This document shows, in pieces, positions 51,623 through 59,352 of a DNA stretch of 64,000 nt. The stretch is taken from positions 5,270,001-5,334,000 of the forward strand of contig NZ_CP121196.1 in NCBI RefSeq assembly GCF_039994875.1. The letters run 5' to 3'. How positions within the stretch are numbered: the stretch's first letter is position 1; each line of letters begins with the position of its first letter. The translations under genes were made by a program, and so were the position numbers. Under the pieces are notes generated by a model, which was not told where the DNA came from, searched no databases, and saw only the letters and a list, made by a program, of their open reading frames with translations. This stretch comes from Telmatobacter sp. DSM 110680 (GTDB taxonomy: Bacteria > Acidobacteriota > Terriglobia > Terriglobales > Acidobacteriaceae).

Positions 51623-52184
51623 AAAAAAGTGCGCTCCTGTTTCCTATCTAAAATCTGGCCTGAACGGCAAGTATTTAGTATATCGAAGGTTGGGCTTTGA
51701 AGCCAGCGACCCGTCTTTCAGCGGGATTCGAAGGTACCTCCGGAGACTTCTTGCATTCAAATTCGAATCGCGTGCAAACACTCACTGCGAATCGAGCATC
51801 GAACGCGGTACAGATCGAGAAAGCAAAAACTGCGTACGAATTTGTGATCGCACCGGCACAATTTTCGATCACGAATGTATGGTTTCACCGAAGGTGGTGC
51901 AACCTTCAGCGCGTTCCGAAAAGTTATGTGAAAGAGGCATTGCAAGACACCTCAAATGTGCTACCATCGGGACCGTTCAAGAAAGTTTCCGAGCGTCCCA
52001 CGGAGTGAATCTCAACCCGTGCCTCGCAGTGTTTTTTTCGAGGCAGACCAACGGTCAGCAGGCATGTTCTCAGCAGGCAAAATGCGAGTGAGCGATTGCT
52101 CTACTCGCTGCGAGAGCCATTGTCTTCACCGAACGGGTGAACTCACACGGCAGTACACAGGTGACGCCGGCAAGGATTCGCTCG
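51623..52184. other. rpmH-dnaA divergent region, possible origin area, with two hairpins
   Basis: 562 bases without a convincing gene. I looked for TTATCCACA-type DnaA boxes and found no perfect one; TTATGTGAA at 51924 is a poor match. Two hairpins lie in the dnaA leader: 52020-52026 with 52039-52045 (seven bases), and 52084-52108 (GCGAGT-GAGC-gatt-GCTC-t-ACTCGC, ten pairs with one bulge). Neither has a T run. The region should hold the promoters of rpmH and dnaA. Whether it is oriC is undecided. Confidence 0.5.
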
Positions 52185-53582
52185 ATGGCATTCGCAATTT
52201 CGCCGGCTTCGGCTCTTAATCCCTGGCTGCAGATTCTCGCAGCCCTGGAAAAAAAGGTCATTCGCCAGTCTTTCGAGACGTGGTTGAAGCCAACTCGCTT
52301 CAGCCACGCCAGTGGCCGCATCTTATTCGTTCGCGTTCCTTCCAAGGAGTTCCAGCACATCGGTGACAAGTATGGCGACCTGATTCAGGAAGCCATCGAT
52401 TTGCAGTCGCTGGAGTTCGATGACGTGCAGTTCGTCACCGTCGAAGAAGATCCTTCGATGCCGCCACAGCGCAAGGATGGCGGCTTCGGCCCCCTGCCCG
52501 CGCATGCGCCCACTGCTCCCACATCGCGTTCGCCGGAGCAGACGCGTTTCGATTGGTCGACCGCAGCGCAACTGAACCCTCGCTACACATTCGACGCTTT
52601 CGTCATCGGCAATGGCAACCAGTTTGCGCGCGCCGCTTCACTCGCAGTCGCCGAGCGGCCGTCGCGCGCCTACAATCCACTCTTCCTGTATGGCGGCGTG
52701 GGAATGGGCAAGACGCACCTGATGCACGCCATCGGCCACGAAGTGAAACGGCGTCAGCCATCCGCCAGCATCTGCTACGTTTCCGCTGAAAAATTCACCA
52801 ACGAAATGATTACGTCGCTGCGCAACGATCGCATGACCAGCTTCCGCGATCGCTTCCGCACCGTCGACGTGCTGCTCATCGACGACATCCAGTTCATCGC
52901 GCAGAAGGAGCGGACGCAGGAAGAATTCTTCCATACGTTCAATGCCCTGCACGAAAGCATGAAGCAGATCGTCATCGCGTCAGACCGTCCGCCCAAAGAA
53001 CTGGCCGAGATTGAAGACCGCCTGCGCTCGCGTTTCGAGTGGGGTTTGATCGCCGACATTCAGCCGCCTGATCTCGAAACCAAGGTCGCCATCCTGCAGA
53101 AGAAAGCGGAGAACGACCAGGTTCAGCTTCCCACCGACGTCGCTCTGTTTATCGCTTCGAACGTTCGCACCAACGTGCGCGAACTTGAAGGAGCGTTGAC
53201 CCGCCTCGTCGCATGGTGCAACCTGAACCGCACCGAGATTACGCTGGTCACAACCCAGCAGTGCCTCAAGCAGTTCATCGACATGCAGGTGCGCAAGATC
53301 ACCATCGAGTCGATCCAGCGTGCCGTGGCTGAGCAGTTCGGCATGAAGGTGAGCGACCTGAAGCAGAAGAACAACTCGCGCAATGTCGTAGTGCCACGCC
53401 AGATCGCTATGTATCTCGCCAAGCAGATGACCGAAGCCAGCCTCCCGGAAATCGGCCGCCAGTTCGGCAACAAGCACCACACCACCGTGATGCACTCCAT
53501 CGGCAAAATCGACGAACTGCGCCGCACCGACAAGGACCTGCACCGCACGCTGAATAAGCTGTCGGAGATGTTGAACGGGTAA
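52185..53582 (+). CDS. dnaA: Chromosomal replication initiator DnaA
   Basis: 465 residues from ATG 52185, with AAGGA eight bases upstream; a GTG at 52137 opens the same frame. Domain I (about 14-90, WLQILAALEKKVIRQSFETWLKPTRF) and a short linker precede the AAA+ domain III: NPRYTFDAFVIGNGNQFARAA, Walker A GGVGMGKTH (170-178), Walker B VLLIDDIQF (229-237), and IASDRPPKELAEIEDRLRSRFEWGL. Domain IV with the helix-turn-helix is RQIAMYLAKQMTEASLPEIGRQFGNKHHTTVMHSIGKI, containing the DnaA signature. It initiates replication by binding DnaA boxes with ATP. A strong terminator follows, and dnaN is not next to it, unlike the common dnaA-dnaN order. Confidence 0.98.
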   Translation: MAFAISPASALNPWLQILAALEKKVIRQSFETWLKPTRFSHASGRILFVRVPSKEFQHIGDKYGDLIQEAIDLQSLEFDDVQFVTVEEDPSMPPQRKDGGFGPLPAHAPTAPTSRSPEQTRFDWSTAAQLNPRYTFDAFVIGNGNQFARAASLAVAERPSRAYNPLFLYGGVGMGKTHLMHAIGHEVKRRQPSASICYVSAEKFTNEMITSLRNDRMTSFRDRFRTVDVLLIDDIQFIAQKERTQEEFFHTFNALHESMKQIVIASDRPPKELAEIEDRLRSRFEWGLIADIQPPDLETKVAILQKKAENDQVQLPTDVALFIASNVRTNVRELEGALTRLVAWCNLNRTEITLVTTQQCLKQFIDMQVRKITIESIQRAVAEQFGMKVSDLKQKNNSRNVVVPRQIAMYLAKQMTEASLPEIGRQFGNKHHTTVMHSIGKIDELRRTDKDLHRTLNKLSEMLNG

Positions 53583-53603
53583 AGGCGGGGATCAGGGATT
53601 AAG

Positions 53604-53630
53604 AAGGCCGCGCGATGCGCGGCCTTTTGT
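53604..53630 (+). terminator. Rho-independent terminator of dnaA
   Basis: Ten-base perfect arms (53604-53613 and 53617-53626) with a three-base loop, followed by TTTGTT. It begins 22 bases after the dnaA stop and ends its transcript before the downstream genes on the other strand. Confidence 0.85.
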
Positions 53631-53936
53631 TCTGCCAAAACGTCATCGTCCCGCGTGCCTCCCAGACACATCGCTGCCAAACGTCCAGCTTCAGATCTGG
53701 TAGGAGCCACATCTTTGCTTCGTTCCAGGCGCAAAGCCATCGTAAAAAACCGGTGGCATAGATCGGTCCGACAAGGGAGTTGGTGAGGAACGCACGATGT
53801 CATCCCGACCGGAGTGGAGGGATCTGCAGTTGCTTTTCAAACCTCTCGACTCTACAAATGCCCAGCTTCTTGATCGTATTAGCCGAATGGTTATTTCCGA
53901 GTAGCCGGTAACTCTCCTCAATGCCGAATCTTCGCT
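53631..53936. other. About 300 bases without a recognised gene
   Basis: Between the dnaA terminator and the 53937 membrane protein. I see no coding frame with a ribosome site, no RNA gene and no repeat. Confidence 0.4.
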
Positions 53937-54353
53937 TCATGCCTGGGCTGATTCTGGCGTTCTGGTGCCAACCAGCGAAGTAGCCCAGGCGGTGCAGATT
54001 GCAATAGCGGCAGTAATAATCAACGCAAAACCAGAGAGGTAAAACAAAGTCACAAGTGTCCCCACGGTCTGATACGCGACGAGACCCCATCCCAGGGTGC
54101 TGGCGAACTGAGGAGCTGTTCGAGCTAGAGCGCCTAGATGCCAGGAGAGGAATCCCCCAAACAGGACGCAGAGGGAACCGAAGACCTCAAGAGCAAGGAC
54201 CACCTGAACGTAGGTGAGATTGCTGTGGCCGAACGGAAAATATGGGGCGTTGGCCGCGGCGGCGTGCCAAAAGTACACGAGCCAGATTGTGTTAGCTGCC
54301 GCAAAGACAAGCAGCAAAACACTGGCAACCCGATAGAGTATGGTTGCTTTCAT
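53937..54353 (-). CDS. Small four-helix membrane protein, unknown
   Basis: 138 residues; GGAGG lies about nine bases before the ATG at 54353. Four hydrophobic stretches are visible (about 5-31 ILYRVASVLLLVFAAANTIWLVYFW, 47-67 VVLALEVFGSLCVLFGGFLSW, 78-100 and 103-125). The loops are short, so it is an integral inner-membrane protein. It may belong to a small widespread family of four-helix proteins (LIC_13387-like), but I cannot name it. It is monocistronic, with no operon partner and no obvious function from context. Confidence 0.7.
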   Translation of the reverse strand: MKATILYRVASVLLLVFAAANTIWLVYFWHAAAANAPYFPFGHSNLTYVQVVLALEVFGSLCVLFGGFLSWHLGALARTAPQFASTLGWGLVAYQTVGTLVTLFYLSGFALIITAAIAICTAWATSLVGTRTPESAQA

Positions 54354-54472
54354 CGGAAGCCCTCCTTCACCCTATGTAGCAAACGATATATGAAACTTGT
54401 CAAGTGGGTTTTTGTCGGCTAATGCCACGGATCGTGACCAACTCTTCCCCAACCGCGAGCCAGATCACGGAG

Positions 54473-55051
54473 CTATTGAGCTGAATCGAAGTTGGGCGTT
54501 AGGTCGATCCGAGTGAGGCGCAGATAATGAATCGACGCAATCTTACCCTCGCCGAGTGGAAGCGTCTTGATTGAGATCACATCGCCCGATTTGATCAAGA
54601 CAGGAGACAAATCAGCCGAGAGAGCAACGGGGGCAACGTCCTTATTGCGAAGCGTCAAGCGATTCTCGGGATCGGTGAGGGCGCTGAAAGTGCACTTGAT
54701 CTTATCGGTGCCCTTGACCGGTTCCACCAGCAGATCGTACCCGAAGACGACCACGGGATTCATGCGGTCGTACTGGATATAGAAGTGGAAAGTATGGGTA
54801 GGATTATTCCTATCTACCCACGTTCCGACTGACCAGCCCCGGATTTCATCAAAATCAGGTGATGACGAAGGAACCGATTCGGAAAGGTCGATCACGACGC
54901 CGTTTGCCTTGATGTCCCCATGCGCAAATCCCTCAACATGTGCTGTCAGTGGAACAGAAGACGTTGTCATGTAAAAGGGCGAATGGGCATAGCTCTGGCA
55001 CTGACCGCACAGCGGAATTGAAACCGCGAACGCCAGCAAACACTTGGTCAT
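54473..55051 (-). CDS. Hypothetical exported protein
   Basis: 192 residues from ATG 55051, which has GGAGG six bases upstream; the frame extends 44 residues further, without a ribosome site. A signal peptide (MTKCLLAFAVSIPLCGQCQS) opens a protein with a strand-rich body: SPFYMTTSSVPLTAHVEGFAHGDIKANGVVIDLSE, then VGTWVDRNNPTHTFHFYIQYDRMNPVVVFGYDLLVEP. The C-terminal half has ..TDKIKCTFSALTDPENRLTLRN. I recognise no family. It may bind a ligand in the periplasm, but there is no direct sign. The neighbours give no pathway. Confidence 0.65.
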   Translation of the reverse strand: MTKCLLAFAVSIPLCGQCQSYAHSPFYMTTSSVPLTAHVEGFAHGDIKANGVVIDLSESVPSSSPDFDEIRGWSVGTWVDRNNPTHTFHFYIQYDRMNPVVVFGYDLLVEPVKGTDKIKCTFSALTDPENRLTLRNKDVAPVALSADLSPVLIKSGDVISIKTLPLGEGKIASIHYLRLTRIDLTPNFDSAQ

Positions 55052-55076
55052 GTGAACCTCCAAACGTCGAAAGACT

Positions 55077-55265
55077 TCACCCGAAAGCATACAGAATGAG
55101 AAGACGCATGGCAGATTGAAGTCGCTCCAAACTCGAAACTCCCCGGAGTTCCCCCCAATCGTATATCTCACTCGATGACCCACTTATACTCGTCAAGTGC
55201 CCGACATCAACTACCGTGGGCATCTCTTTCACCCGGCTGAACTTAAAACTTCTCCTCGTTTGCAT
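55077..55265 (-). CDS. Possible small protein, unknown
   Basis: 62 residues. The reason to list it is a good ribosome site, AGGAG seven bases before the ATG at 55265. The sequence is MQTRRSFKFSRVKEMPTVVD... with an N-terminal basic stretch and an end LLILYAFG. No domain is visible. It is separated from the downstream gene by 25 bases on the same strand and could be translated with it. It may equally be a chance frame, and I have no conservation data. Confidence 0.3.
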   Translation of the reverse strand: MQTRRSFKFSRVKEMPTVVDVGHLTSISGSSSEIYDWGELRGVSSLERLQSAMRLLILYAFG

Positions 55266-55563
55266 GTCGTTTCTCCTGAATCGCTAGAATGTTTTCAGGA
55301 TGGTCGTTGCGCAACGGTCAAATGAAAATATCTCCGGCGCGATGCGGATTTCCGTCGGTCCAACTCGACAAAGCGCCTCCCAACTGCCGCGTAAGTCCTT
55401 TGTGCTGACGACTCTGCGGCTAAGCGAAATGATTGCAGGACTTTGCGGGTAGCCTCCTGCCTTAACTCGCTGATACAGGAGAACTTCCCTACAGAGTATG
55501 GGAGGGGGTATAGGCAACTAAACAGTTGCATCTATTAAACCTGATTCTGCGGCGAAAACGAAG
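55266..55563. other. About 300 bases without a recognised gene
   Basis: Between the small frame and the VOC gene. It holds a ten-base palindrome GTTGCGCAAC (55306-55315) of unknown meaning. I see no coding frame or RNA gene. Confidence 0.35.
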
Positions 55564-55962
55564 CTACTTCGGAAACTCCGTTACGCCCAGCACATTTCCA
55601 TCGGGGTCGTTGAACCACGCGACGCGGGCGCCGCTTGGCGAGTTCCATATACCGCGCGGATCGCCATCGTTCACACCCTTGTAGCGATTGAACTCGACAC
55701 CAGCCCCAACAAGCTGGTCCACAGTCGCTTCGATATTCGTTACGTGCCAACCAAGCACCGTGAAGGGATGCGCCTTCAGTTCATGCACTGTGGTCACGCG
55801 GAGCATAGTTCCATTGGCGTCGAACACCAGCGCGAAAGGCTTCTCATCGGCCACAAGCCGCAGACCGAGAACGCCCTCATAGAATGCGCGCGCTTTTGCG
55901 GGATCGATCGTGGGAGCGAACGCGACCAGCTCACTCCCGCCGAGAATGGATTCGCTTGCCAT
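55564..55962 (-). CDS. VOC-superfamily (glyoxalase-like) protein
   Basis: 132 residues. The fold is recognisable by the strand-helix-strand pattern LVAFAPTIDPAKARAFYEGVLGLRLVADEK, then LVFDANGTMLRVTTV, LGWHVTNIEATVDQLVGAGVEF and VAWFNDPDGNVLGVTEF, the last being the common VOC ending with its metal-binding Glu. The metal ligands are partly present, but the substrate cannot be predicted. VOC members include glyoxalases, dioxygenases and resistance proteins. It is monocistronic, about 70 bases downstream of the lipoprotein gene's stop. Confidence 0.88.
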   Translation of the reverse strand: MASESILGGSELVAFAPTIDPAKARAFYEGVLGLRLVADEKPFALVFDANGTMLRVTTVHELKAHPFTVLGWHVTNIEATVDQLVGAGVEFNRYKGVNDGDPRGIWNSPSGARVAWFNDPDGNVLGVTEFPK

Positions 55963-56033
55963 GGTCTAGCCTCTGCAGCATTGTTCCGCGAGACTGTACC
56001 GATGGCAAGCGAATTCCCATGACTCAGTCGTGT

Positions 56034-56930
56034 CTAACCCTGAACGACGAGGTCTTGCGACAGCTTGAAGTGCACGACGGTTTCCGCAGGGATATCGAGA
56101 TCGCGATTGCCGGTCAGTCCAGCACCAGCCGCGCCCGCACCGCCGCCCGCGAGACCACCGATCAACAAGCCCGTTCCGCCAGATGCGATGCCGCCGATCA
56201 GCATACCCAGGCCGGCGCCGCCACCGATCATGGCTGCTGAGCGCTTGCCTTTGCCTTTTTTGCGCTCGGTCAGGTCGGCAGTCCGCAAATGATATTGCGT
56301 GCCATTCAGCGTCATCGAAGTCAACCGAAGTTCCAGCACCGATGCACCCTTGAAGTGGCCGCGCTTGTGCGATTCCTCAACAACGCCGCCTACCTGCGTT
56401 CCCTTCGGCACAATCGCATTTCCGTTCGGATCGACCACGGGCTCCACCACTTCACCGCTGAACGTGTCGCCAGCGCGGCTGGTCTTCACGCTGATGCGCT
56501 GATCAACGCGGATAGCAAGGCTGGTTCCCGCCTGAATGGTCACATGCACCGGCCCCGCAGCGGCAGGCTTTCCATCCGGCCCAGCAGGTGCGCTCGCCTG
56601 ATCCGGAGCCTGGTTCGGATCTCCGCCAACTGGATACACCTTTGGATCCTGCGGCGGCGGCACCGGCGCCCCCGGCTGCGGAGGCGTGGTCGTGGTCGTC
56701 ATCGCCTCGGTGGTCTGTCCCTTCGCCGGCGGCTGCACCACCGTCGTAGTTGTAGTGCCGGTCTTGTCAACGGACACAACCTGCTGCGGCTGACCGGTTG
56801 CCACGGCTTGCTTTTTCGCCTGGTCGATTGCCTTATCCTGTTTCGATTCGCATCCTGCTAAAGCCACGGTCACTGCAAGTGCAAGCAAAGGTGTGCGCAT
56901 ACGGTGCGCAAAAAAGTGTGAAGAAAACAT
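56034..56930 (-). CDS. Glycine-zipper lipoprotein, hypothetical
   Basis: 298 residues from ATG 56930 (GAGGA before the start; the frame extends nine residues further). A lipobox ends at Cys27 (LAVTVALAGC), so the protein is likely lipidated. A Thr/Pro/Gly-rich linker (about 55-115, with the runs TTTTTVV and TTTTTPP) leads to a domain around 120-230 with the TrbI-like pattern IQAGTSLAIRVDQRISVKTSRAGDTFSGEVVEPV. The C-terminus holds a Gly-rich stretch (about 232-275, MIGGGAGLGMLIGGIASGGTGLLIGGLAGGGAG) that may form a glycine zipper in a membrane. Function unknown. Confidence 0.7.
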   Translation of the reverse strand: MFSSHFFAHRMRTPLLALAVTVALAGCESKQDKAIDQAKKQAVATGQPQQVVSVDKTGTTTTTVVQPPAKGQTTEAMTTTTTPPQPGAPVPPPQDPKVYPVGGDPNQAPDQASAPAGPDGKPAAAGPVHVTIQAGTSLAIRVDQRISVKTSRAGDTFSGEVVEPVVDPNGNAIVPKGTQVGGVVEESHKRGHFKGASVLELRLTSMTLNGTQYHLRTADLTERKKGKGKRSAAMIGGGAGLGMLIGGIASGGTGLLIGGLAGGGAGAAGAGLTGNRDLDIPAETVVHFKLSQDLVVQG

Positions 56931-57085
56931 GACTGTCCTCTTTTCTATGGTTTGCAACCCAAGGCAATCGATTTCAGGACATCAATGAAGGAATAGAGTG
57001 TCTATATCAAGTAGATAAGTGCTGTCACAATCCCGCAAGAGTACCGAAGAGACCCTCGGCGATATTCGAGACTTGCGATTCGTGG

Positions 57086-58180
57086 CTAGCGGGACATCAA
57101 CTCCACAAACATTTTCTGGAAACGCGGCAGGTCGAGGTCCAACTGAGCGTGCACCAGCCGTACGCCCGTCTGCGGTTTCAGCTTTTCAGTCCATGTCAGG
57201 GTGTCGCCGTAACTGGGACCATGGCTCAGGTCGATATCCATGTACTCGACCGTTTCACGGGTAATGAGCGTCGGATCGAGCCACGCACAGGCGGCCAGTT
57301 CATCCCACAGGTAGTAACGATTCTGGCTCCACGCCGCGATGTACTTCGCGGTGGGCGATTGCGATTTCGAAATCTCATCGAGCATCTTTTGTGTGAACGG
57401 CGCCTTGATCGAAACGTCGACGGTCGTCACATCGATACGCGGCCACGCCGCACGAAGAACAATATGTGTCGCCTCGGGATCGAACCAGAAGTTGAATTCA
57501 TGACGCGGGCTGGTCGCGAACTCCGGATCGTCAGTCTGCGGATTGAGGCTTCCGCCCATCATCACGATGCCCTGTGTCAGCTCTGCAAATTCGGGATCAA
57601 TCGAAACAGCAAGTGCGATGTTCGTGAGCGGGCCAGCAGCATAGATCGTGACTTGGTGCGGATGCGCGCGTACCTGTCGAATGAGAAAATGTGCCGCGTC
57701 CTCGTCGATTGGCTTGAGTGTAGGCATCCCCTCGGACAGCGGCGGAATTGCATAGGGCCCGTGCTTGTCGAGTTTGTCAGGCGTGAAAGGCATGACGCTC
57801 CCGTTGTTCTCGACAAGCGTCATGGGCCCTTGTCCCCATGCGCCAAGCCAAGTCACCTTGCCATCGAGTGCGGATGAGATCTGCGTCTCGCGCTCGGTCC
57901 GCACCAGCGGAAACACCGCGCCCTTCGCTACAGACACATTCCCGTGGCCCGTCAGTTCAAGCATGCGCAGAGTGTGCAGCGTCTCTTCGTCGCGCCAGGC
58001 ATTGCCGGTCACCATCGTGATGCCGAGGACTTCGACCTGGGGCGCCTGCAGCAGCGAAAGCATCGCCATCTGGTTCGAGCCGCCCGGACCGGAGCCATCC
58101 TGATCGATCAGGACCAACCGTTTTTGTGCGGAACAAATGAGTACCGAAAGGACGAGCAGACAGTAAATGACAATCTTCAT
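57086..58180 (-). CDS. Nucleoside hydrolase-family exported protein with altered metal motif
   Basis: 364 residues from ATG 58180, chosen because MKIVIYCLLVLSVLICSAQ is a signal peptide; starts at 58198 or a GTG at 58225 are possible. The IunH fold is recognisable: VLIDQDGSGPGGSNQMAMLSLLQAPQVEVLGITMVTGN, ELTGH..VAKGA, IYAAGPLTNIALAV and MGGSLNPQTDDPE. The canonical DTDPGxDD calcium loop is changed to DQDGSGPGGSN: the first two Asp remain, the paired DD does not. WDELAACAWLDP near the C-terminus keeps the aspartate. It may act on other nucleoside-like substrates in the periplasm, or be inactive. Confidence 0.8.
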   Translation of the reverse strand: MKIVIYCLLVLSVLICSAQKRLVLIDQDGSGPGGSNQMAMLSLLQAPQVEVLGITMVTGNAWRDEETLHTLRMLELTGHGNVSVAKGAVFPLVRTERETQISSALDGKVTWLGAWGQGPMTLVENNGSVMPFTPDKLDKHGPYAIPPLSEGMPTLKPIDEDAAHFLIRQVRAHPHQVTIYAAGPLTNIALAVSIDPEFAELTQGIVMMGGSLNPQTDDPEFATSPRHEFNFWFDPEATHIVLRAAWPRIDVTTVDVSIKAPFTQKMLDEISKSQSPTAKYIAAWSQNRYYLWDELAACAWLDPTLITRETVEYMDIDLSHGPSYGDTLTWTEKLKPQTGVRLVHAQLDLDLPRFQKMFVELMSR

Positions 58181-58224
58181 TCTTGAGTTCCGAGACATCG
58201 CGCTTTCACTATTGTCATTCCCCA

Positions 58225-58614
58225 CTAAATACGGAGAGCGCTATTTGGCTTATGTGGAATCAGATCTGGTTTGGACTGGCACCATTTTACGGCTCTCTCG
58301 GTCAGACGGTAGTAGGGGGACGTCGATCCGCTTAGATCCGGGTTCTTAGCATCGAGAATGCGATCGATCCAATTATCAATCTCGCTGATTTCGGTGGCAC
58401 TGAAGACATCAGGATCTTCCAGATTCGCGCGCAGGAACTGACATAGCATTCTGTGGCCTTTGCGGAAGTTGCAATTGCCGTTGCGATAGGCCTCATCGCT
58501 CAGCCTGCCCACGGCGCGAATCACTTCCCCTTGAACAGTCGCGGCTTGCCCTTGCAGGGGTACCAACTCTTTCCAGAGACGTTTGAATTCGGCCTGCCAA
58601 GTCTTGGGTGGCAT
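58225..58614 (-). CDS. Hypothetical protein
   Basis: 129 residues from ATG 58614 with GGAG ten bases upstream; a GTG eleven codons earlier is also in frame. Mostly helical: PPKTWQAEFKRLWKELVPLQGQAATVQGEVIRAVGRLSDEAYRNGNCNFRKGHRMLCQFL, then FSATEISEIDNWIDRILDA. No signal peptide, no metal motif. The C-terminal tail (ERAVKWCQSKPDLIPHKPNSALRI) is short. I do not recognise a family. It lies 45 bases downstream of the R3H gene's stop and 45 bases upstream of the nucleoside hydrolase gene, all on the same strand. Confidence 0.55.
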   Translation of the reverse strand: MPPKTWQAEFKRLWKELVPLQGQAATVQGEVIRAVGRLSDEAYRNGNCNFRKGHRMLCQFLRANLEDPDVFSATEISEIDNWIDRILDAKNPDLSGSTSPYYRLTERAVKWCQSKPDLIPHKPNSALRI

Positions 58615-58659
58615 CTCTCTGTTCGCTCCGGAATGCCAATGAACCACAAATGACGCTGA

Positions 58660-59274
58660 CTAGCGTCGGTCGCGTCCATATCCGCGCTCGCGTCCGCCGA
58701 AACCCCGCTCCCGTCCAGAACCCCGATCCGGTCCAAATCCCCGCGGCTTCATCGGCGGCGTTACCGGCAGATCCGTCTTGCCCTCAGGAAAGACCACGAG
58801 AAAGCGGTCCTGTCCCTCACCGGAACTGGCCGTCTCCACGCCGGGCAAATCGCGGAACGCCATGTGCAGCAGACGGCGCTCGCGACTATTCTGCGGCGGA
58901 AACGCATAGGGCACGCCCGACTTTCGCACCTTCTCTGCAGCTACCTCGGCAGACATGCGCAGTTCCTGCGCGCGCAACGCCTTGAAGTTGCCCGCATCGA
59001 AGCTGACCAGATCATGTTCGCGCTGCTCCAACCTCAGCATCTGCGACGCGATGGTTTCGAGGGCCCGCAGCAATTCACCATTGTGCTGGGTCAGCAGCGG
59101 AACATCGGGACCGCCCAGTTCCACGTAGATCATCCGCGCTTCAAGTCCCTGGGGATCGCGTGCACCATCTCCAGCGGTAATGCGGTATTTCAGGCGCATC
59201 CCGCCCAGCTTGTTGAGGGAAGAAAGGAATCCAGCGATTTTTTGTGCAGCCTGCTGCAGGTCGGCGATTGGCAT
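58660..59274 (-). CDS. KH-R3H RNA-binding protein (Jag/KhpB-like) with Arg/Gly-rich tail
   Basis: 204 residues. About 28-86 (RITAGDGARDPQGLEARMIYVELGGPDVPLLTQHNGELLRALETIASQML) resembles the KH-like domain of the Jag family, and about 125-165 (NSRERRLLHMAFRDLPGVETASSGEGQDRFLVVFP) is a clear R3H domain. The last 35 residues are RG-rich (GFGPDRGSGRERGFGGRERGYGRDRR), like unstructured RNA-binding tails. Jag usually lies directly after yidC; here it is some 8 kb away. The Jag/KhpB family binds RNA and affects cell division. The start has a weak ribosome site. Confidence 0.78.
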   Translation of the reverse strand: MPIADLQQAAQKIAGFLSSLNKLGGMRLKYRITAGDGARDPQGLEARMIYVELGGPDVPLLTQHNGELLRALETIASQMLRLEQREHDLVSFDAGNFKALRAQELRMSAEVAAEKVRKSGVPYAFPPQNSRERRLLHMAFRDLPGVETASSGEGQDRFLVVFPEGKTDLPVTPPMKPRGFGPDRGSGRERGFGGRERGYGRDRR

Positions 59275-59352
59275 AACGGACTAGTATCGCAGAACCAGCC
59301 GGGGTGGCGTGTGCAGAATTCTACTTCCGTCGCATGCGGACATCGCAACCAC

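Noticed and set aside
51924..51932. TTATGTGAA as a DnaA box
   Set aside because: It differs from TTATCCACA at three positions and is not in a cluster.
51609..52091. Frame of 160 codons in the rpmH-dnaA spacer
   Set aside because: It begins inside rpmH on the opposite strand and has low-quality composition; the spacer is better read as non-coding.
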